Counted from the first letter of the stretch, positions 35,292 to 47,467 are shown. The stretch: 64,000 bases of DNA from Pseudomonas sessilinigenes (GCF_003850565.1 NZ_CP027706.1:868001-932000), one strand, 5' to 3'. Notes: a model not told the origin generated them from the sequence alone. Program-made: numbers and translations.

Positions 35292-37205
35292 TTGAACGAC
35301 ATGGCAAAGAATCTAATCCTTTGGTTGATCATCGCGGCTGTCCTGGTGACGGTGATGAACAACTTCTCCAGCCCTAACGAGCCGCAGACCCTCAACTATT
35401 CAGACTTTATTCAACAAGTTAAGGATGGCAAGGTCGAGCGCGTTGCCGTTGACGGTTATGTGATTACCGGCAAGCGCAACGACGGCGACAGCTTCAAGAC
35501 CATCCGCCCGGCGATCCAGGACAACGGCTTGATTGGCGACCTGGTTGATAACCATGTAGTGGTCGAGGGCAAGCAGCCTGAGCAGCAGAGCATCTGGACC
35601 CAGTTGCTGGTGGCCAGCTTCCCGATCCTGGTGATCATTGCGGTCTTCATGTTCTTCATGCGCCAGATGCAAGGTGGCGCAGGCGGCAAGGGCGGCCCGA
35701 TGAGCTTTGGCAAAAGCAAGGCGCGCCTGCTGTCCGAGGATCAGGTAAAAACTACCCTGGCTGATGTCGCAGGTTGTGACGAAGCCAAGGAGGAAGTTGG
35801 CGAGCTGGTCGAGTTCCTGCGTGATCCAGGCAAGTTCCAGCGCCTGGGCGGCCGGATTCCTCGTGGCGTACTGATGGTCGGCCCTCCAGGTACTGGTAAG
35901 ACCCTGCTGGCCAAGGCCATCGCTGGCGAGGCGAAAGTACCGTTCTTCACCATTTCCGGTTCCGACTTCGTCGAGATGTTCGTCGGTGTGGGTGCCAGCC
36001 GTGTTCGCGATATGTTCGAGCAGGCCAAGAAACATGCTCCTTGCATCATCTTCATCGACGAGATCGATGCCGTCGGTCGTCACCGTGGTGCCGGCATGGG
36101 CGGTGGTCATGATGAACGCGAGCAGACCCTCAACCAGTTGCTGGTTGAGATGGACGGCTTTGAAATGAACGATGGCATCATCGTGATCGCTGCTACCAAC
36201 CGCCCTGATGTGCTGGACCCTGCGTTGCTGCGCCCTGGTCGTTTCGACCGCCAGGTGGTGGTAGGCCTGCCGGACATTCGCGGTCGTGAGCAGATTCTCA
36301 AGGTGCATATGCGCAAAGTTCCGATGGGTGACGATGTCGCTCCAGCGGTTATCGCGCGTGGCACGCCAGGTTTCTCCGGTGCCGACCTGGCCAACCTGGT
36401 GAACGAGGCTTCGCTGTTCGCAGCTCGTGGTGGCAAGCGAATTGTCGAGATGAAGGAATTCGAGCTGGCCAAGGACAAGATCATGATGGGCGCAGAGCGC
36501 AAATCCATGGTCATGTCCGAGAAGGAAAAACAGAACACGGCTTACCACGAGGCGGGTCACGCTATTGTGGGTCGAGTGGTGCCTGAGCATGATCCTGTCT
36601 ACAAGGTGTCGATCATTCCTCGCGGGCGAGCCCTTGGGGTCACCATGTTCTTGCCGGAAGAGGATCGCTACAGCTTGTCCAAGCGTGCCCTGATCAGTCA
36701 GATCTGCTCGCTCTACGGTGGTCGTATCGCTGAAGAGATGACCTTGGGTTTCGATGGCGTGACCACTGGGGCATCCAACGACATCATGCGGGCCAGTCAA
36801 ATTGCCCGGAACATGGTGACCAAGTGGGGGCTTTCCGAGAAGTTGGGTCCGCTGATGTATGCGGAAGAAGAGGGCGAGGTGTTCCTGGGGCGCAGTGCCG
36901 GTTCCCAGCATGCGAGCCTGTCTGCCGAGACCGCAAAGCTCATCGACTCCGAAGTGCGTAGCATCATCGATCAGTGCTATGGCACCGCGAAGCAGATCCT
37001 GACTGACAACCGCGACAAGCTGGATGCCATGGCGGACGCCTTGATGAAGTACGAAACCATCGATGCCGATCAGATCGATGACATCATGGCGGGGCGCACC
37101 CCGCGTGAGCCTCGTGATTGGGAGGGCGGTTCGGGTACTACTCCTCCAGTGGTACAAAACGAACGTCCGGAAACTCCTATTGGTGGCCCTGCGGCTGACC
37201 ACTAA
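35292..37205 (+). CDS. ftsH: ATP-dependent zinc metalloprotease FtsH
   Basis: This 637-aa inner-membrane AAA+ protease has an N-terminal span (about 6-24), a periplasmic domain, a second span (about 100-122), Walker A GPPGTGKT near 197-204, and the zinc motif HEAGH at 419-423. It degrades membrane and regulatory proteins. The start is taken as TTG 35292: GAGGG is 7 nt upstream and the resulting [12 protein letters not shown] mirrors E. coli [15 protein letters not shown] 35301 is the alternative. Confidence 0.98.
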   Translation: MNDMAKNLILWLIIAAVLVTVMNNFSSPNEPQTLNYSDFIQQVKDGKVERVAVDGYVITGKRNDGDSFKTIRPAIQDNGLIGDLVDNHVVVEGKQPEQQSIWTQLLVASFPILVIIAVFMFFMRQMQGGAGGKGGPMSFGKSKARLLSEDQVKTTLADVAGCDEAKEEVGELVEFLRDPGKFQRLGGRIPRGVLMVGPPGTGKTLLAKAIAGEAKVPFFTISGSDFVEMFVGVGASRVRDMFEQAKKHAPCIIFIDEIDAVGRHRGAGMGGGHDEREQTLNQLLVEMDGFEMNDGIIVIAATNRPDVLDPALLRPGRFDRQVVVGLPDIRGREQILKVHMRKVPMGDDVAPAVIARGTPGFSGADLANLVNEASLFAARGGKRIVEMKEFELAKDKIMMGAERKSMVMSEKEKQNTAYHEAGHAIVGRVVPEHDPVYKVSIIPRGRALGVTMFLPEEDRYSLSKRALISQICSLYGGRIAEEMTLGFDGVTTGASNDIMRASQIARNMVTKWGLSEKLGPLMYAEEEGEVFLGRSAGSQHASLSAETAKLIDSEVRSIIDQCYGTAKQILTDNRDKLDAMADALMKYETIDADQIDDIMAGRTPREPRDWEGGSGTTPPVVQNERPETPIGGPAADH

Positions 37206-37213
37206 GGTTCTAA

Positions 37214-38065
37214 ATGACTTCTGTTTCTTCCTCTACCCGGTTGCCTTGCGGCAACCGGGTTCTTGATTTGGCCCGTGCGCATGTCATGGGTATCTTGAAT
37301 GTCACCCCTGATTCCTTTTCCGATGGCGGCCGTTTCAACCAGCTAGATGTCGCCTTGCGTCATGCTGAAGCCATGGTTGTGGCAGGGGCTACGCTGATCG
37401 ATATAGGTGGCGAGTCGACCCGGCCCGGGGCGCGAGTGGTGTCGCCTTTGGAGGAGTTGGAGCGAGTGGCTCCTGTGGTCGAGCGCATTCATCGCGAGTT
37501 GGATGTCATCATCTCCGTTGACACCTCGACGCCCGCCGTCATGCGTGAAACCGCCCGTCTTGGTGCAGGGTTGATCAATGATGTTCGGTCTCTACGTCGT
37601 GATGGTGCCCTGGATGCGGCGGCTGCCACGGGGCTGCCGGTGTGCCTTATGCACATGCTCGGTGAGCCGGGAAACATGCAGGATGACCCTCGTTATCAGG
37701 ATGTTACCCACGAAGTAGGTGTCTTCCTGGCTGAGCGCATGGCGGCATGTGCATCGGTAGGAATTGGTGCCGAGCGGATCGTCCTTGATCCTGGCTTTGG
37801 TTTTGCCAAGACCTTGCAGCACAACCTGAGCCTGTTCAAGCATATGCAAGCCTTGCACTCGCTGGGGTGTCCGTTGCTGGTTGGCGTATCCCGCAAGAGC
37901 ATGATTGGCCAGGCATTGAATCGCCCTGTAGCTGAGCGCCTGCACGGCAGCTTGGCGCTAGCCGCGCTGGCGGTAGTCAAGGGGGCAAAAATTATCCGCG
38001 TGCACGATGTTGCCGAGACCGTGGATGTAGTGCGAATGATTGCGGCAGTGGAATCGGCCGAATAA
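37214..38065 (+). CDS. folP: Dihydropteroate synthase
   Basis: This 283-aa folate-pathway enzyme joins p-aminobenzoate to the pterin. Motifs: [16 protein letters not shown] (about 24-39), [12 protein letters not shown], and [13 protein letters not shown]. It starts 8 bp after the ftsH stop. It is the target of sulfonamides. Confidence 0.97.
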   Translation: MTSVSSSTRLPCGNRVLDLARAHVMGILNVTPDSFSDGGRFNQLDVALRHAEAMVVAGATLIDIGGESTRPGARVVSPLEELERVAPVVERIHRELDVIISVDTSTPAVMRETARLGAGLINDVRSLRRDGALDAAAATGLPVCLMHMLGEPGNMQDDPRYQDVTHEVGVFLAERMAACASVGIGAERIVLDPGFGFAKTLQHNLSLFKHMQALHSLGCPLLVGVSRKSMIGQALNRPVAERLHGSLALAALAVVKGAKIIRVHDVAETVDVVRMIAAVESAE

Positions 38066-38081
38066 GAATGATGGAGTACTT

Positions 38082-39419
38082 ATGACTAAGAAATACTTTG
38101 GCACCGACGGTATTCGTGGCCGCGTGGGTGAATACCCTATTACTCCTGATTTCATGCTCAAGCTTGGTTGGGCTGCGGGCATGGCTTTCCGTAGCATGGG
38201 TGCCTGTCGCGTCCTGGTGGGCAAGGACACGCGTATCTCCGGCTACATGTTCGAGTCGGCTCTGGAGGCCGGTTTATCCGCTGCTGGTGCGGATGTGATG
38301 TTGCTGGGGCCTATGCCGACTCCGGCAATCGCCTACCTGACACGCACCTTCCATGCCGAGGCCGGTATTGTTATCAGTGCTTCGCACAATCCCCATGATG
38401 ACAATGGCATCAAGTTCTTTTCGGGTGAGGGCACCAAGTTGCCCGACGAAGTCGAGCTGATGATTGAAGAGCTACTGGATGCTCCGATGACCGTGGTGGA
38501 ATCCAGCAAGCTTGGCAAGGTATCGCGAATCAATGACGCCTCGGGGCGCTACATCGAGTTCTGCAAGAGCAGTGTGCCCTCCAGTACCAGTTTTTCAGGT
38601 CTGAAGGTCGTTCTCGATTGCGCGCACGGCGCGACTTACAAAGTGGCTCCAAGTGTATTTCGTGAGTTGGGGGCCCAGGTTACCGTCCTGTCGGCACAAC
38701 CCAATGGCTTGAATATCAACGAGAACTGCGGTTCTACCCATATGGCGCAGTTGCAGGCTGCGGTCCTGGCTGAGCATGCCGACCTGGGTATTGCCTTTGA
38801 CGGCGATGGCGATCGGGTGCTGATGGTTGATCAGACCGGCGCGATTGTTGATGGTGATGAGCTGTTGTTCATCATTTCCCGAGACCTGCATGAGCGCGGC
38901 AAGCTCCAAGGTGGCGTGGTCGGCACGCTCATGAGCAATCTGGGGCTGGAGTTGGCCTTGGCTGAACTGGGTATTCCTTTTGTTCGGGCCAATGTCGGTG
39001 ACCGTTATGTGATCGCCGAGCTGCTAGAGCGGAACTGGTTGGTGGGTGGAGAAAATTCGGGGCATATCGTGTGCTTCCGTCATGCCACCACTGGCGATGC
39101 GATCATTGCCGCTTTGCAGGTGCTGATGGCGCTCAAGGCGCGTGGCGAAAGCCTGGCTCAATGCCGGCAAGGGTTGCGCAAGTGCCCCCAGGTGCTGGTC
39201 AATGTGCGTTTTGGTGGCGGTGAGAATCCGGTCGAGCACCCTGTGGTGAAAGAGGCTTGTGAGCGTGTTACTGCTGCCATGGCTGGGCGAGGGCGAGTTC
39301 TCTTGCGCAAGTCCGGTACAGAGCCTCTGGTGCGTGTCATGGTCGAGGGTGACGATGAAACCCAGGTCCGCGCCTATGCCGATGAACTGGCAAAACTGGT
39401 TGCTGAAGTTTCTGCCTGA
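38082..39419 (+). CDS. glmM: Phosphoglucosamine mutase
   Basis: This 445-aa enzyme converts glucosamine-6-P to glucosamine-1-P for cell-wall precursors. The phosphoserine is Ser101 in [13 protein letters not shown]. The magnesium loop DGDGDR and the phosphate-binding [15 protein letters not shown] are present. It follows folP by 16 bp. Confidence 0.98.
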   Translation: MTKKYFGTDGIRGRVGEYPITPDFMLKLGWAAGMAFRSMGACRVLVGKDTRISGYMFESALEAGLSAAGADVMLLGPMPTPAIAYLTRTFHAEAGIVISASHNPHDDNGIKFFSGEGTKLPDEVELMIEELLDAPMTVVESSKLGKVSRINDASGRYIEFCKSSVPSSTSFSGLKVVLDCAHGATYKVAPSVFRELGAQVTVLSAQPNGLNINENCGSTHMAQLQAAVLAEHADLGIAFDGDGDRVLMVDQTGAIVDGDELLFIISRDLHERGKLQGGVVGTLMSNLGLELALAELGIPFVRANVGDRYVIAELLERNWLVGGENSGHIVCFRHATTGDAIIAALQVLMALKARGESLAQCRQGLRKCPQVLVNVRFGGGENPVEHPVVKEACERVTAAMAGRGRVLLRKSGTEPLVRVMVEGDDETQVRAYADELAKLVAEVSA

Positions 39420-39485
39420 TTTCAGCTTGCCAGTGGTGTTTTGGTTGGGTAACATCTGCGCCCACTTTGACCGACGAGGTAAAGC

Positions 39486-40241
39486 ATGCGTCGCCCTATG
39501 GTAGCTGGTAACTGGAAGATGCACGGTACCCGCGCCAGCGTCGCTGAGCTGATCAATGGCCTTCGTCATCTGGCCTTGCCAAGCGGTGTTGACGTCGCGG
39601 TGTTCCCGCCTTGCTTGTATATCAATCAGGTGATTGATGGCTTGAAAGGCAAGTCGATTTTTGTCGGCGCACAGAACTCCGCGGTGGAACCCATGCAGGG
39701 TGCGTTGACGGGCGAGATCGCTCCGAGTCAGTTGGTCGATGCAGGTTGTTCCCTGGTGCTGGTTGGGCACTCTGAGCGCCGCCAGATGATGGGTGAGCGT
39801 GATGTGGTCCTCAATCGCAAGTTCGCAGCGGCACAGGCCTGCGGTTTGAAGCCGATCCTGTGTGTAGGGGAAACCCTGGAGCAGCGCGAAGCCGGTAAGA
39901 CTCTTGAGGTTGTCGGGCGTCAGCTTGGCAGCATCATCGAAGAGTTGGGTGTTGGTGCTTTCGCCAATGCTGTTATTGCTTACGAGCCGGTCTGGGCCAT
40001 TGGTACCGGGCTGACTGCGACACCGCAGCAAGCTCAGGATGTGCATGCAGCCATCCGGGCGCAGTTGGCGGCAGAAAATTCTGAAGTGGCACGAGGTGTG
40101 CGGCTTCTATACGGCGGCAGCGTGAAGGCGGCCAATGCGGTCGAATTGTTCGGCATGCCGGATATCGATGGGGGGCTCATTGGTGGAGCTTCCCTGAATG
40201 CAGATGAATTCGGTGCGATTTGTCGCGCCGCGGGAAACTGA
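39486..40241 (+). CDS. tpiA: Triosephosphate isomerase
   Basis: This 251-aa TIM-barrel glycolytic enzyme interconverts dihydroxyacetone phosphate and glyceraldehyde-3-phosphate. Seen: the N-terminal GNWKMHG with catalytic Lys, GHSERRQ with catalytic His, and [13 protein letters not shown] with catalytic Glu. GAGG precedes the ATG. Confidence 0.98.
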   Translation: MRRPMVAGNWKMHGTRASVAELINGLRHLALPSGVDVAVFPPCLYINQVIDGLKGKSIFVGAQNSAVEPMQGALTGEIAPSQLVDAGCSLVLVGHSERRQMMGERDVVLNRKFAAAQACGLKPILCVGETLEQREAGKTLEVVGRQLGSIIEELGVGAFANAVIAYEPVWAIGTGLTATPQQAQDVHAAIRAQLAAENSEVARGVRLLYGGSVKAANAVELFGMPDIDGGLIGGASLNADEFGAICRAAGN

Positions 40242-40245
40242 GAAA

Positions 40246-40629
40246 ATGCTGGAAACAGTCGTAGTCGTTTTTCATCTGCTGGGTGCCCTGGGCGTAGTTG
40301 CTCTGGTTTTGCTGCAGCAGGGTAAAGGTGCGGAAGCTGGCGCGTCTTTCGGTGCAGGTGCTTCAAATACTGTGTTCGGAAGCCAAGGTTCCTCTACCTT
40401 TCTTAGTAAGTTTACTGCTATACTTGCCGCCGGTTTCTTCATAACCAGCTTGGGGTTAGGTTACTTTGCTAAAGAGAAAGCTCATCAGCTGACTCAAGTA
40501 GGTTTGCCAAACCCAGCAGTGCTTGAAGTACCAAAGCAAAAACCGGCTTCTGATGATGTACCGGTGCTCCAAGAGCAAAAGTCGGCTAACAGTGCGACTG
40601 ACGTACCTCCAGCTCCAGAGCAGAAGTAA
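40246..40629 (+). CDS. secG: Protein translocase subunit SecG
   Basis: This 127-aa SecYEG component has two membrane spans (about 2-22 and 52-72) joined by the conserved [34 protein letters not shown] loop. The C-terminal tail is long and Pro/Ala/Gln-rich. The start ATG 40246 lies 4 bp after the tpiA stop. Confidence 0.95.
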   Translation: MLETVVVVFHLLGALGVVALVLLQQGKGAEAGASFGAGASNTVFGSQGSSTFLSKFTAILAAGFFITSLGLGYFAKEKAHQLTQVGLPNPAVLEVPKQKPASDDVPVLQEQKSANSATDVPPAPEQK

Positions 40630-40658
40630 GAAGAGTTTCACGCAGTAACGTAGTCTAT

Positions 40659-40744
40659 GCCGAGGTGGTGGAATTGGTAGACACGCAACCTTGAGGTGGT
40701 TGTGCCCATAGGGTGTAGGGGTTCGAGTCCCCTTCTCGGTACCA
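40659..40744 (+). tRNA. tRNA-Leu (GAG)
   Basis: The 86-nt cloverleaf has a long variable arm (type II) and an encoded CCA. The anticodon arm CAACC-TTGAGGT-GGTTG gives anticodon GAG, for CUC/CUU codons. It lies 29 bp after secG. Confidence 0.96.
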
Positions 40745-40755
40745 ATTATCAGGAG

Positions 40756-40779
40756 AGCCCGCTGTTGCGGGCTTTCTTG
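40756..40779 (+). terminator. Terminator after tRNA-Leu
   Basis: The hairpin AGCCCGC-TGTT-GCGGGCT is followed by the T-rich TTCTTGT. Confidence 0.75.
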
Positions 40780-40795
40780 TAGGTGGAAGGTTACA

Positions 40796-40824
40796 TTGAC
40801 CCTATTTGGGATCAGTCGTATACT
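40796..40824 (+). promoter_or_regulatory. Sigma-70 promoter of tRNA-fMet
   Basis: TTGACC and TATACT are separated by exactly 17 nt, near consensus. The expected start is about 10 nt before the tRNA, and the promoter may also feed the rimP-nusA-infB genes by read-through. Confidence 0.8.
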
Positions 40825-40840
40825 TCCGCCCCAGCTTTGT

Positions 40841-40917
<77 letters not shown>

Positions 40918-40927
40918 GTTTTAGCGG

Positions 40928-40949
40928 AGCCCCTTTTCAGGGGCTTTTT
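40928..40949 (+). terminator. Terminator after tRNA-fMet
   Basis: AGCCCC-TTTTCA-GGGGCT followed by a T-run. It separates the tRNA from rimP, so read-through would set rimP-operon expression. Confidence 0.8.
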
Positions 40950-41047
40950 GTTAGCTGGACACTTTATAGCGCCGATGTTCAACGGCGTTTCCGGGATGGG
41001 CGCTTCGCCCATTTTTTATTTGCACAAGCATGCACGAGGGGGTTCAG

Positions 41048-41506
41048 GTGTCGAGCAAGCTAGAACAGTTGCAGGCCTTGTTGGCCCCGGTGGTCGTGGC
41101 CCTTGGCTATGAATGCTGGGGTATCGAGTTTTCGGCCCAGGGCCGCCATTCATTGTTGCGCGTTTACATCGATAAGGAAGGCGGCGTGCTGGTGGACGAT
41201 TGCGCCATCGTCAGCCGTCAGCTCAGCGGTGTCCTGGATGTTGAAGATCCAATTTCCGTTGAGTACACCCTAGAAGTTTCCTCTCCTGGCATGGAACGCC
41301 CGCTGTTCACCCTTGAACAGTTTGCCAAGTATGTCGGTGAGCAAGTGAAGATCAAGCTGCGCTCGCCCTTCGAAGGTCGGCGTAATTTTCAGGGCTTTCT
41401 CCGCGGGGTGGAGGAACAGGATGTCGTGGTGCAGGTGGATGACCATGAATTCTTGTTGCCGATCGATTTGATCGACAAGGCCAACATTATTCCCAGTTTT
41501 GACTGA
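41048..41506 (+). CDS. rimP: Ribosome maturation factor RimP
   Basis: This 152-aa factor helps assemble the 30S subunit. Its N-terminal domain holds [23 protein letters not shown] and the C-terminal SH3-like part ends [16 protein letters not shown]. The start is GTG 41048, preceded by GAGGGGG, giving [16 protein letters not shown] and the usual Pseudomonas length; ATG 41030 is possible but poorly placed. Confidence 0.96.
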   Translation: MSSKLEQLQALLAPVVVALGYECWGIEFSAQGRHSLLRVYIDKEGGVLVDDCAIVSRQLSGVLDVEDPISVEYTLEVSSPGMERPLFTLEQFAKYVGEQVKIKLRSPFEGRRNFQGFLRGVEEQDVVVQVDDHEFLLPIDLIDKANIIPSFD

Positions 41507-41553
41507 GACGCGGATCCCGCGGATCCAATGGCTTGCGAAAGGCGAGGCGTACG

Positions 41554-43035
41554 ATGAGCAAAGAAGTACTGCTGGTTGTTGAGTCGGTATCCAATGAAAA
41601 AGGTGTACCGGCAAGCGTAATTTTTGAAGCGCTGGAGCTGGCCCTGGCCACTGCTACCAAAAAGCGTTTTGAAGACGAAGTGGACCTGCGTGTGGAAATC
41701 AATCGCCACAACGGTTCCTATGAGACTTTCCGTCGCTGGACGGTAGTCGATGAAGCCGATCTGGATGATCCAGCGGTGGAAACCTGGCTGAGCAAGGCCC
41801 GCGAAACTCATCCCGATGCCAAAGTCGGTGATGTGATCGAAGAAAAAATCGAATCCATCGAGTTCGGCCGTATCGCTGCCCAGACTGCCAAGCAAGTCAT
41901 TGTGCAGAAGGTTCGCGAAGCCGAGCGCGCGCAAGTGGTCGATGCCTACCGCGAGCGCCTGGGCGAGATCATTTCCGGCACCGTGAAAAAGGTGACGCGT
42001 GACAACGTGATCGTCGACCTGGGTAACAACGCCGAAGCGTTGCTGGCCCGTGAAGACATCATCTCCCGTGAGACTTTCCGCGTTGGTGTGCGTTTGCGCG
42101 CTCTGCTCAAGGAAATCCGCACCGAGAACCGTGGCCCGCAGTTGATCCTGTCGCGTACCGCTCCGGAAATGCTGATCGAGCTGTTCCGTATCGAAGTGCC
42201 GGAAATTGCCGAAGGCCTGATCGAAGTCATGGCCGCCTCCCGTGATCCGGGCTCGCGGGCCAAGATCGCCGTCCGCTCCAAGGACAAGCGCATCGACCCG
42301 CAAGGCGCGTGCATCGGTATGCGCGGTTCGCGCGTCCAGGCTGTGTCCGGCGAGCTGGGTGGCGAACGTGTGGATATCGTCCTGTGGGACGAGAATCCGG
42401 CGCAGTTCGTGATCAATGCCATGTCGCCGGCTGAAGTCGCGGCCATCATCGTCGACGAAGATGCCCATGCCATGGACATCGCCGTTGGTGCAGACAACCT
42501 GGCCCAGGCCATTGGCCGTGGCGGTCAGAACGTACGCCTGGCCAGCCAGCTGACTGGCTGGACCCTGAACGTGATGACCGAGTCGGACATCCAGGCCAAG
42601 CAGCAAGCGGAAACCGGCGACATCCTGCGCAATTTCATCGAAGAGCTGGAAGTCGATGAAGAGCTGGCACAGGTTCTGGTTGACGAAGGCTTTACCAGCC
42701 TGGAAGAAATTGCCTACGTACCGTTGGAAGAAATGCTCAACATCGATGGTTTTGACGAAGACATCGTCAACGAGCTTCGTGCTCGGGCCAAGGATCGCCT
42801 GTTGACCAAGGCCATCGCTACTGAGGAAAAGCTGGCAGACGCCCATCCGGCCGAAGACCTGCTCTCGCTTGAGGGTATGGACAAGGATTTGGCGATGGAA
42901 CTGGCGGTGCGCGGCGTGATTACCCGCGAAGACCTGGCCGAGCAGTCTATTGACGACCTGCTCGACATCGACGGCATCGACGACGAGCGTGCCGGCAAGT
43001 TGATCATGGCCGCCCGAGCCCATTGGTTCGAGTAA
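41554..43035 (+). CDS. nusA: Transcription termination/antitermination factor NusA
   Basis: This 493-aa protein has an N-terminal RNA-polymerase-binding domain (about 1-130), an S1 domain (about 135-200), two KH domains (about 200-345, with [12 protein letters not shown] and [12 protein letters not shown]) and two C-terminal acidic repeats ending the protein (about 360-493). It controls pausing, termination and rRNA antitermination. It follows rimP by 47 bp. Confidence 0.98.
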   Translation: MSKEVLLVVESVSNEKGVPASVIFEALELALATATKKRFEDEVDLRVEINRHNGSYETFRRWTVVDEADLDDPAVETWLSKARETHPDAKVGDVIEEKIESIEFGRIAAQTAKQVIVQKVREAERAQVVDAYRERLGEIISGTVKKVTRDNVIVDLGNNAEALLAREDIISRETFRVGVRLRALLKEIRTENRGPQLILSRTAPEMLIELFRIEVPEIAEGLIEVMAASRDPGSRAKIAVRSKDKRIDPQGACIGMRGSRVQAVSGELGGERVDIVLWDENPAQFVINAMSPAEVAAIIVDEDAHAMDIAVGADNLAQAIGRGGQNVRLASQLTGWTLNVMTESDIQAKQQAETGDILRNFIEELEVDEELAQVLVDEGFTSLEEIAYVPLEEMLNIDGFDEDIVNELRARAKDRLLTKAIATEEKLADAHPAEDLLSLEGMDKDLAMELAVRGVITREDLAEQSIDDLLDIDGIDDERAGKLIMAARAHWFE

Positions 43036-43061
43036 TAGGCGCGGCCTGAGGAGAGAAGTGC

Positions 43062-45575
43062 ATGACGCAAGTCACGGTGAAACAACTGGCCGATGAGGTC
43101 AAAACACCGGTAGAGCGCCTGCTGCAGCAGATGCGTGAGGCAGGTCTGCCGCACACCGCCGCCGAGGAACATGTGAGCGACAGTGAGAAGCAATCGTTGC
43201 TGACTCACCTGAAGAGCAGTCACAAGGCGAAGGTGGAAGAACCACGCAAGATCACTTTGCAGCGCAAGACCACCAGTACCCTGCGTGTCGCTGGCAGCAA
43301 GAGCATCAGCGTTGAAGTGCGTAAGAAGAAAGTCTTCGTACAGCGCAGCCCCGAAGAAATCGAGGCCGAGCGCCAGCGTGAGCTGGAAGAACGTCGCGCA
43401 GTAGAGAATGCTGCCCGTCAAAAGGCCGAAGAAGAAGCCAAGCGCCGCGCCGAAGAAGAGGCACGTCGCCAGCCAGCTCCGGTTGTCGAGCCTGTTGTCG
43501 AGGCGGTAGCCGCTCCTGCGCCTGTCGCGGCCGAGCGTGTGCAGGAGGCGCCAGCAGCGGCCCCGGCACCAGCAGTGGAAGCCCGTAAGAAAGACGAGCC
43601 TCGCCGTCCGGACAAAACCCGTAACGACGACAGCCGTCGTGGCAGCGATGGTGAGCGCAAGAACGCTCCGCACCGTGCTTCGGTCAAGGAAAAGGCTCCG
43701 GCGCCTCGCGTCGCGCCCCGCACGACCGATGAAGAAAGCGACGGTTTCCGTCGTGGCGGTCGCAGCAAGGGCAAGCTGAAGAAGCGTAATGCCCACGGTT
43801 TCCAGAACCCGACAGGGCCGGTTATCCGTGACGTACAGATTGGCGAGACCATCACTGTGGGCGAGTTGGCCCAGCAGATGTCGGTCAAGGCCGCTGAAGT
43901 CATCAAGTTCATGTTCAAGCTGGGCACTCCAGCCACCATCAACCAGGTACTGGATCAGGAAACTGCCCAGCTGGTAGCCGAAGAACTGGGCCACAAAGTG
44001 ACCCTGGTCAGCGACACCGCCCTGGAAGATTCCCTGGCCGAGTCCCTGAAGTTTGAAGGTGAGGCTGTTGCCCGTGCTCCGGTCGTGACCGTAATGGGCC
44101 ACGTTGACCATGGTAAGACCTCGCTGCTGGACTACATCCGTCGCGCCAAAGTGGCCGCGGGCGAAGCCGGTGGCATTACCCAGCACATCGGCGCCTACCA
44201 CGTAGAAACCGAGCGCGGCATGGTCACCTTCCTCGACACCCCGGGTCACGCCGCGTTTACCGCAATGCGTGCCCGTGGTGCCAAGGCCACCGACATCGTG
44301 ATCCTGGTGGTCGCGGCGGACGACGGCGTGATGCCTCAGACCGTCGAAGCCGTTCAGCACGCCCAGGCTGCTGGCGTACCGCTGGTGGTCGCGGTGAACA
44401 AGATCGACAAGCCGGGTGCCGACCTGGATCGCATTCGCAGCGAACTGGCGGCCCATGGCGTGACGCCGGAAGATTGGGGTGGCGATACTCCGTTCGTTCC
44501 AGTCTCCGCGAAAATGGGTACCGGCGTTGACGACCTGCTCGAAGCCGTCCTGCTGCAAGCCGAAGTACTGGAACTCACCGCAACCCCTTCGGCCCCTGGT
44601 CGTGGTGTGGTGGTCGAGTCCCGTCTCGACAAGGGCCGCGGCCCGGTGGCTACCGTGCTGGTCCAGGACGGTACCCTGCGTCAAGGCGACATGGTGCTGG
44701 TCGGCTCGAACTATGGCCGCGTGCGCGCCATGCTCGACGAGAACGGCAAGCCGATCAAGGAAGCGGGCCCGGCCATTCCGGTCGAGATCCTCGGCCTGGA
44801 CGGTACTCCGGATGCTGGCGACGAGATGAGCGTGGTGGCTGACGAGAAGAAGGCCCGTGAGGTTGCCCTGTTCCGTCAAGGCAAGTTCCGCGAAGTCAAG
44901 CTGGCTCGTGCCCACGCTGGCAAGCTGGAAAACATCTTCGAAAGCATGGGCCAGGAAGAGAAGAAGACGCTCAACATCGTCCTCAAGTCCGACGTCCGTG
45001 GTTCGTTGGAAGCCCTGCAAGGCGCCTTGAACGGCCTGGGTAACGACGAAGTGCAAGTGCGTGTAGTTGGCGGCGGCGTCGGTGGTATCACCGAGAGCGA
45101 TGCCAACCTGGCACTGGCCTCCAATGCAGTCGTGTTCGGCTTCAACGTGCGTGCCGATGCCGGTGCGCGCAAGATCGTCGAGCAGGAAGGTCTGGATATG
45201 CGTTACTACAACGTAATCTACGACATCATTGAAGACGTCAAGAAAGCCCTGACCGGTATGCTGGGCAGTGATGTCCGGGAGAACATCCTGGGTATCGCCG
45301 AGGTTCGTGACGTGTTCCGCTCGCCGAAGTTCGGTGCGATCGCCGGTTGCATGGTCATCGAAGGTGTCGTGCACCGTAACCGTCCGATCCGCGTACTGCG
45401 CGAAGACATCGTTATCTTCGAAGGCGAGCTGGAATCCCTGCGCCGCTTCAAGGATGACGCTTCCGAAGTGCGTGCCGGCATGGAGTGCGGTATCGGCGTC
45501 AAGAGCTACAACGACGTCAAGGTTGGCGACAAGATCGAAGTCTTCGAGAAGGTCCAGGTTGCTCGCAGCCTCTAA
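43062..45575 (+). CDS. infB: Translation initiation factor IF-2
   Basis: This 837-aa GTPase brings fMet-tRNA to the 30S subunit. The N-terminal part (about 1-250) is a charged Glu/Arg/Ala-rich extension with low complexity. The G domain starts near 340 with GHVDHGKT (about 346-353), DTPGH and NKIDKP. Domains II-IV follow, ending [18 protein letters not shown]. Internal starts giving shorter IF-2 forms, as in E. coli, are possible but not proven here. Confidence 0.98.
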   Translation: MTQVTVKQLADEVKTPVERLLQQMREAGLPHTAAEEHVSDSEKQSLLTHLKSSHKAKVEEPRKITLQRKTTSTLRVAGSKSISVEVRKKKVFVQRSPEEIEAERQRELEERRAVENAARQKAEEEAKRRAEEEARRQPAPVVEPVVEAVAAPAPVAAERVQEAPAAAPAPAVEARKKDEPRRPDKTRNDDSRRGSDGERKNAPHRASVKEKAPAPRVAPRTTDEESDGFRRGGRSKGKLKKRNAHGFQNPTGPVIRDVQIGETITVGELAQQMSVKAAEVIKFMFKLGTPATINQVLDQETAQLVAEELGHKVTLVSDTALEDSLAESLKFEGEAVARAPVVTVMGHVDHGKTSLLDYIRRAKVAAGEAGGITQHIGAYHVETERGMVTFLDTPGHAAFTAMRARGAKATDIVILVVAADDGVMPQTVEAVQHAQAAGVPLVVAVNKIDKPGADLDRIRSELAAHGVTPEDWGGDTPFVPVSAKMGTGVDDLLEAVLLQAEVLELTATPSAPGRGVVVESRLDKGRGPVATVLVQDGTLRQGDMVLVGSNYGRVRAMLDENGKPIKEAGPAIPVEILGLDGTPDAGDEMSVVADEKKAREVALFRQGKFREVKLARAHAGKLENIFESMGQEEKKTLNIVLKSDVRGSLEALQGALNGLGNDEVQVRVVGGGVGGITESDANLALASNAVVFGFNVRADAGARKIVEQEGLDMRYYNVIYDIIEDVKKALTGMLGSDVRENILGIAEVRDVFRSPKFGAIAGCMVIEGVVHRNRPIRVLREDIVIFEGELESLRRFKDDASEVRAGMECGIGVKSYNDVKVGDKIEVFEKVQVARSL

Positions 45576-45646
45576 CTCGCGCACTTCAAGAGCCCCGATG
45601 GATCGCTGCATGCAAATGCACGGCATCGCTGGCGGGCTCTAAACGC

Positions 45647-45685
45647 AACGCCCGGTCTGGTTTTTTCCAGGCCGGGCGTTTGCCG
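45647..45685 (+). terminator. Hairpin between infB and rbfA
   Basis: AACGCCCGG/CCGGGCGTT arms (45647-45655 and 45672-45680) with an inner CTGG/CCAG stem and a T6 loop. It may attenuate rather than stop transcription, because rbfA-truB continue in the same direction with no evident strong promoter. Confidence 0.65.
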
Positions 45686-45734
45686 CTTTCAGACCACACG
45701 GGTTTCACCGTGAGGCAGTAACAGGTAGCAAGAC

Positions 45735-46136
45735 ATGGCAAAAGAATACAGCCGTACCCAACGTATCGGTGACCAGATGCAGCGCGAGCTGGCGCAACTG
45801 ATCCGCCGTGAAGTCAAGGACCCACGTGTTGGCCTGGTGACGATCACCGCCGTGGAAGTCAGTCGTGACGTCGGTCACGCAAAGATCTTCATCACCGTGA
45901 TGGGCCAGGAAGGTGCCGAAGAGATCGCCCAGAGCATCAAGGTGCTGAACTCGGCGGCAGGTTTCCTGCGCATGCAACTGGCGCGTGAAATGAAGCTGCG
46001 CAGCGTGCCGCAATTGCACTTCCATTATGACGAGAGCGTGGCCCGTGGTGCCCACCTGTCGGCCTTGATCGAGCGTGCCGTGGCCGAAGACAGCCAGCAT
46101 GGCGACGCCTCCGCCCCTGAAGACACCAAGGAGTAA
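45735..46136 (+). CDS. rbfA: Ribosome-binding factor A
   Basis: This 133-aa KH-type factor matures the 5' end of 16S rRNA and aids cold adaptation. It starts [33 protein letters not shown] and holds [24 protein letters not shown]. The tail is acidic. Its stop is 3 bp before truB. Confidence 0.97.
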   Translation: MAKEYSRTQRIGDQMQRELAQLIRREVKDPRVGLVTITAVEVSRDVGHAKIFITVMGQEGAEEIAQSIKVLNSAAGFLRMQLAREMKLRSVPQLHFHYDESVARGAHLSALIERAVAEDSQHGDASAPEDTKE

Positions 46137-46139
46137 GCG

Positions 46140-47057
46140 GTGGCTCAGGTCAAGCGTATCCGTCGTAATGTCAGTGGGATCATCCTGCTGGACAAGCCCC
46201 TGGGGTTTACCTCCAATGCGGCGTTGCAGAAGGTCCGTTGGTTGCTCAATGCCGAGAAGGCCGGGCACACCGGTAGCCTCGATCCCCTGGCCACCGGCGT
46301 ATTGCCGTTGTGCTTTGGAGAGGCCACCAAGTTCTCGCAGTACCTGCTCGATTCCGACAAGGGTTATGAAACCCTGATGCAGTTGGGCAAGACCACCAGC
46401 ACGGCGGATGCCGAAGGCGAGGTCCTGCAAACCCGCGAGGTGACCGTTGGTCGTACCGATATTGAAGCGGTATTGCCGGAATTTCGTGGTGAAATCAAAC
46501 AGATACCCCCCATGTACTCTGCCCTCAAGCGTGATGGCCAGCCACTCTACAAGCTGGCTCGTGCAGGGGAAGTGGTGGAGCGTGAACCGCGTTCTGTTAC
46601 TATTGCGCGCCTGGAATTGCTCGCCTGTGAAGGCGACACCGCCCGCTTGGCGGTGGATTGCAGCAAAGGCACCTATATCCGTACCCTGGTGGAGGATATC
46701 GGCGAGAAACTCGGTTGTGGTGCGTACGTCGCGGAACTGCGACGGACCCAGGCCGGACCTTTCAGCCTGGCCCAGACGGTCACCCTGGAAGAGCTCGAGG
46801 CCGTGCATGCCGAAGGTGGTAACGAAGCGGTGGATCGTTTCCTGATGCCATCGGACAGTGGCCTGCTGGATTGGCCGTTGCTGCAGTTCTCGGAGCACAG
46901 TGCGTTCTACTGGCTCAATGGCCAGCCGGTACGTGCCCCCGATGCGCCGAAGTTCGGCATGGTGCGAGTACAGGATCACAATGGTCGCTTCATCGGTATC
47001 GGTGAAGTGAGCGAAGACGGGCGCATCGCGCCGCGTCGACTGATTCGGTCAGAGTGA
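46140..47057 (+). CDS. truB: tRNA pseudouridine-55 synthase TruB
   Basis: This 305-aa enzyme makes pseudouridine 55 in the tRNA T-loop. The catalytic Asp is in [15 protein letters not shown] (about 40-54). [19 protein letters not shown] and a C-terminal PUA-like domain are present. The start is GTG 46140 with AAGGAG 6 nt upstream. Confidence 0.97.
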   Translation: MAQVKRIRRNVSGIILLDKPLGFTSNAALQKVRWLLNAEKAGHTGSLDPLATGVLPLCFGEATKFSQYLLDSDKGYETLMQLGKTTSTADAEGEVLQTREVTVGRTDIEAVLPEFRGEIKQIPPMYSALKRDGQPLYKLARAGEVVEREPRSVTIARLELLACEGDTARLAVDCSKGTYIRTLVEDIGEKLGCGAYVAELRRTQAGPFSLAQTVTLEELEAVHAEGGNEAVDRFLMPSDSGLLDWPLLQFSEHSAFYWLNGQPVRAPDAPKFGMVRVQDHNGRFIGIGEVSEDGRIAPRRLIRSE

Positions 47058-47132
47058 CCGAAACCAGCCTGTGTCACAGCAGGTTGGCGAGTGTGGCTGT
47101 CAGCAGGCACGGTCACTACTCTTTTTTTGATA

Positions 47133-47177
47133 CAGGGATTTGTCCCTGGCCTGTTGAAACTGTTCTTGAACAGTTTC
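47133..47177 (+). promoter_or_regulatory. Structured rpsO leader, candidate S15 control element
   Basis: Two consecutive perfect hairpins: CAGGGA-TTTG-TCCCTG (47133-47148) and a 10-bp stem GAAACTGTTC-TT-GAACAGTTTC (47156-47177). They end 20 bp before the rpsO ATG. E. coli S15 binds its own leader and traps the ribosome through a pseudoknot; this leader may do the same, but a pseudoknot was not modelled. Confidence 0.55.
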
Positions 47178-47197
47178 CTGATATAAGGAATGCCCAC

Positions 47198-47467
47198 ATG
47201 GCACTCAGCGTTGAAGAAAAAGCTCAGATCGTAACCGACTACCAGCAAGCTGTTGGTGACACTGGTTCGCCAGAAGTGCAAGTTGCACTGCTGACCGCCA
47301 ACATCAACAAGCTGCAAGGTCACTTCAAGGCCAACGGTAAAGACCACCACTCGCGTCGTGGCCTGATCCGCATGGTAAACCAGCGTCGTAAGCTGCTGGA
47401 CTACCTGAAGGGCAAGGACCTGAGCCGTTACAGCACCCTGATCGCTCGTCTGGGTCTGCGTCGCTAA
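47198..47467 (+). CDS. rpsO: 30S ribosomal protein S15
   Basis: This 89-aa primary 16S rRNA-binding protein begins [36 protein letters not shown] and holds [23 protein letters not shown]. Length is universal. AAGGAA precedes the ATG. The gene pair rpsO-pnp is conserved. Confidence 0.99.
   Translation: MALSVEEKAQIVTDYQQAVGDTGSPEVQVALLTANINKLQGHFKANGKDHHSRRGLIRMVNQRRKLLDYLKGKDLSRYSTLIARLGLRR

Noticed and set aside
42714-45626. A 970-codon open frame opposite nusA and infB.
   Set aside because: It spans two certain genes on the other strand and has typical shadow composition. There is no promoter or ribosome site.
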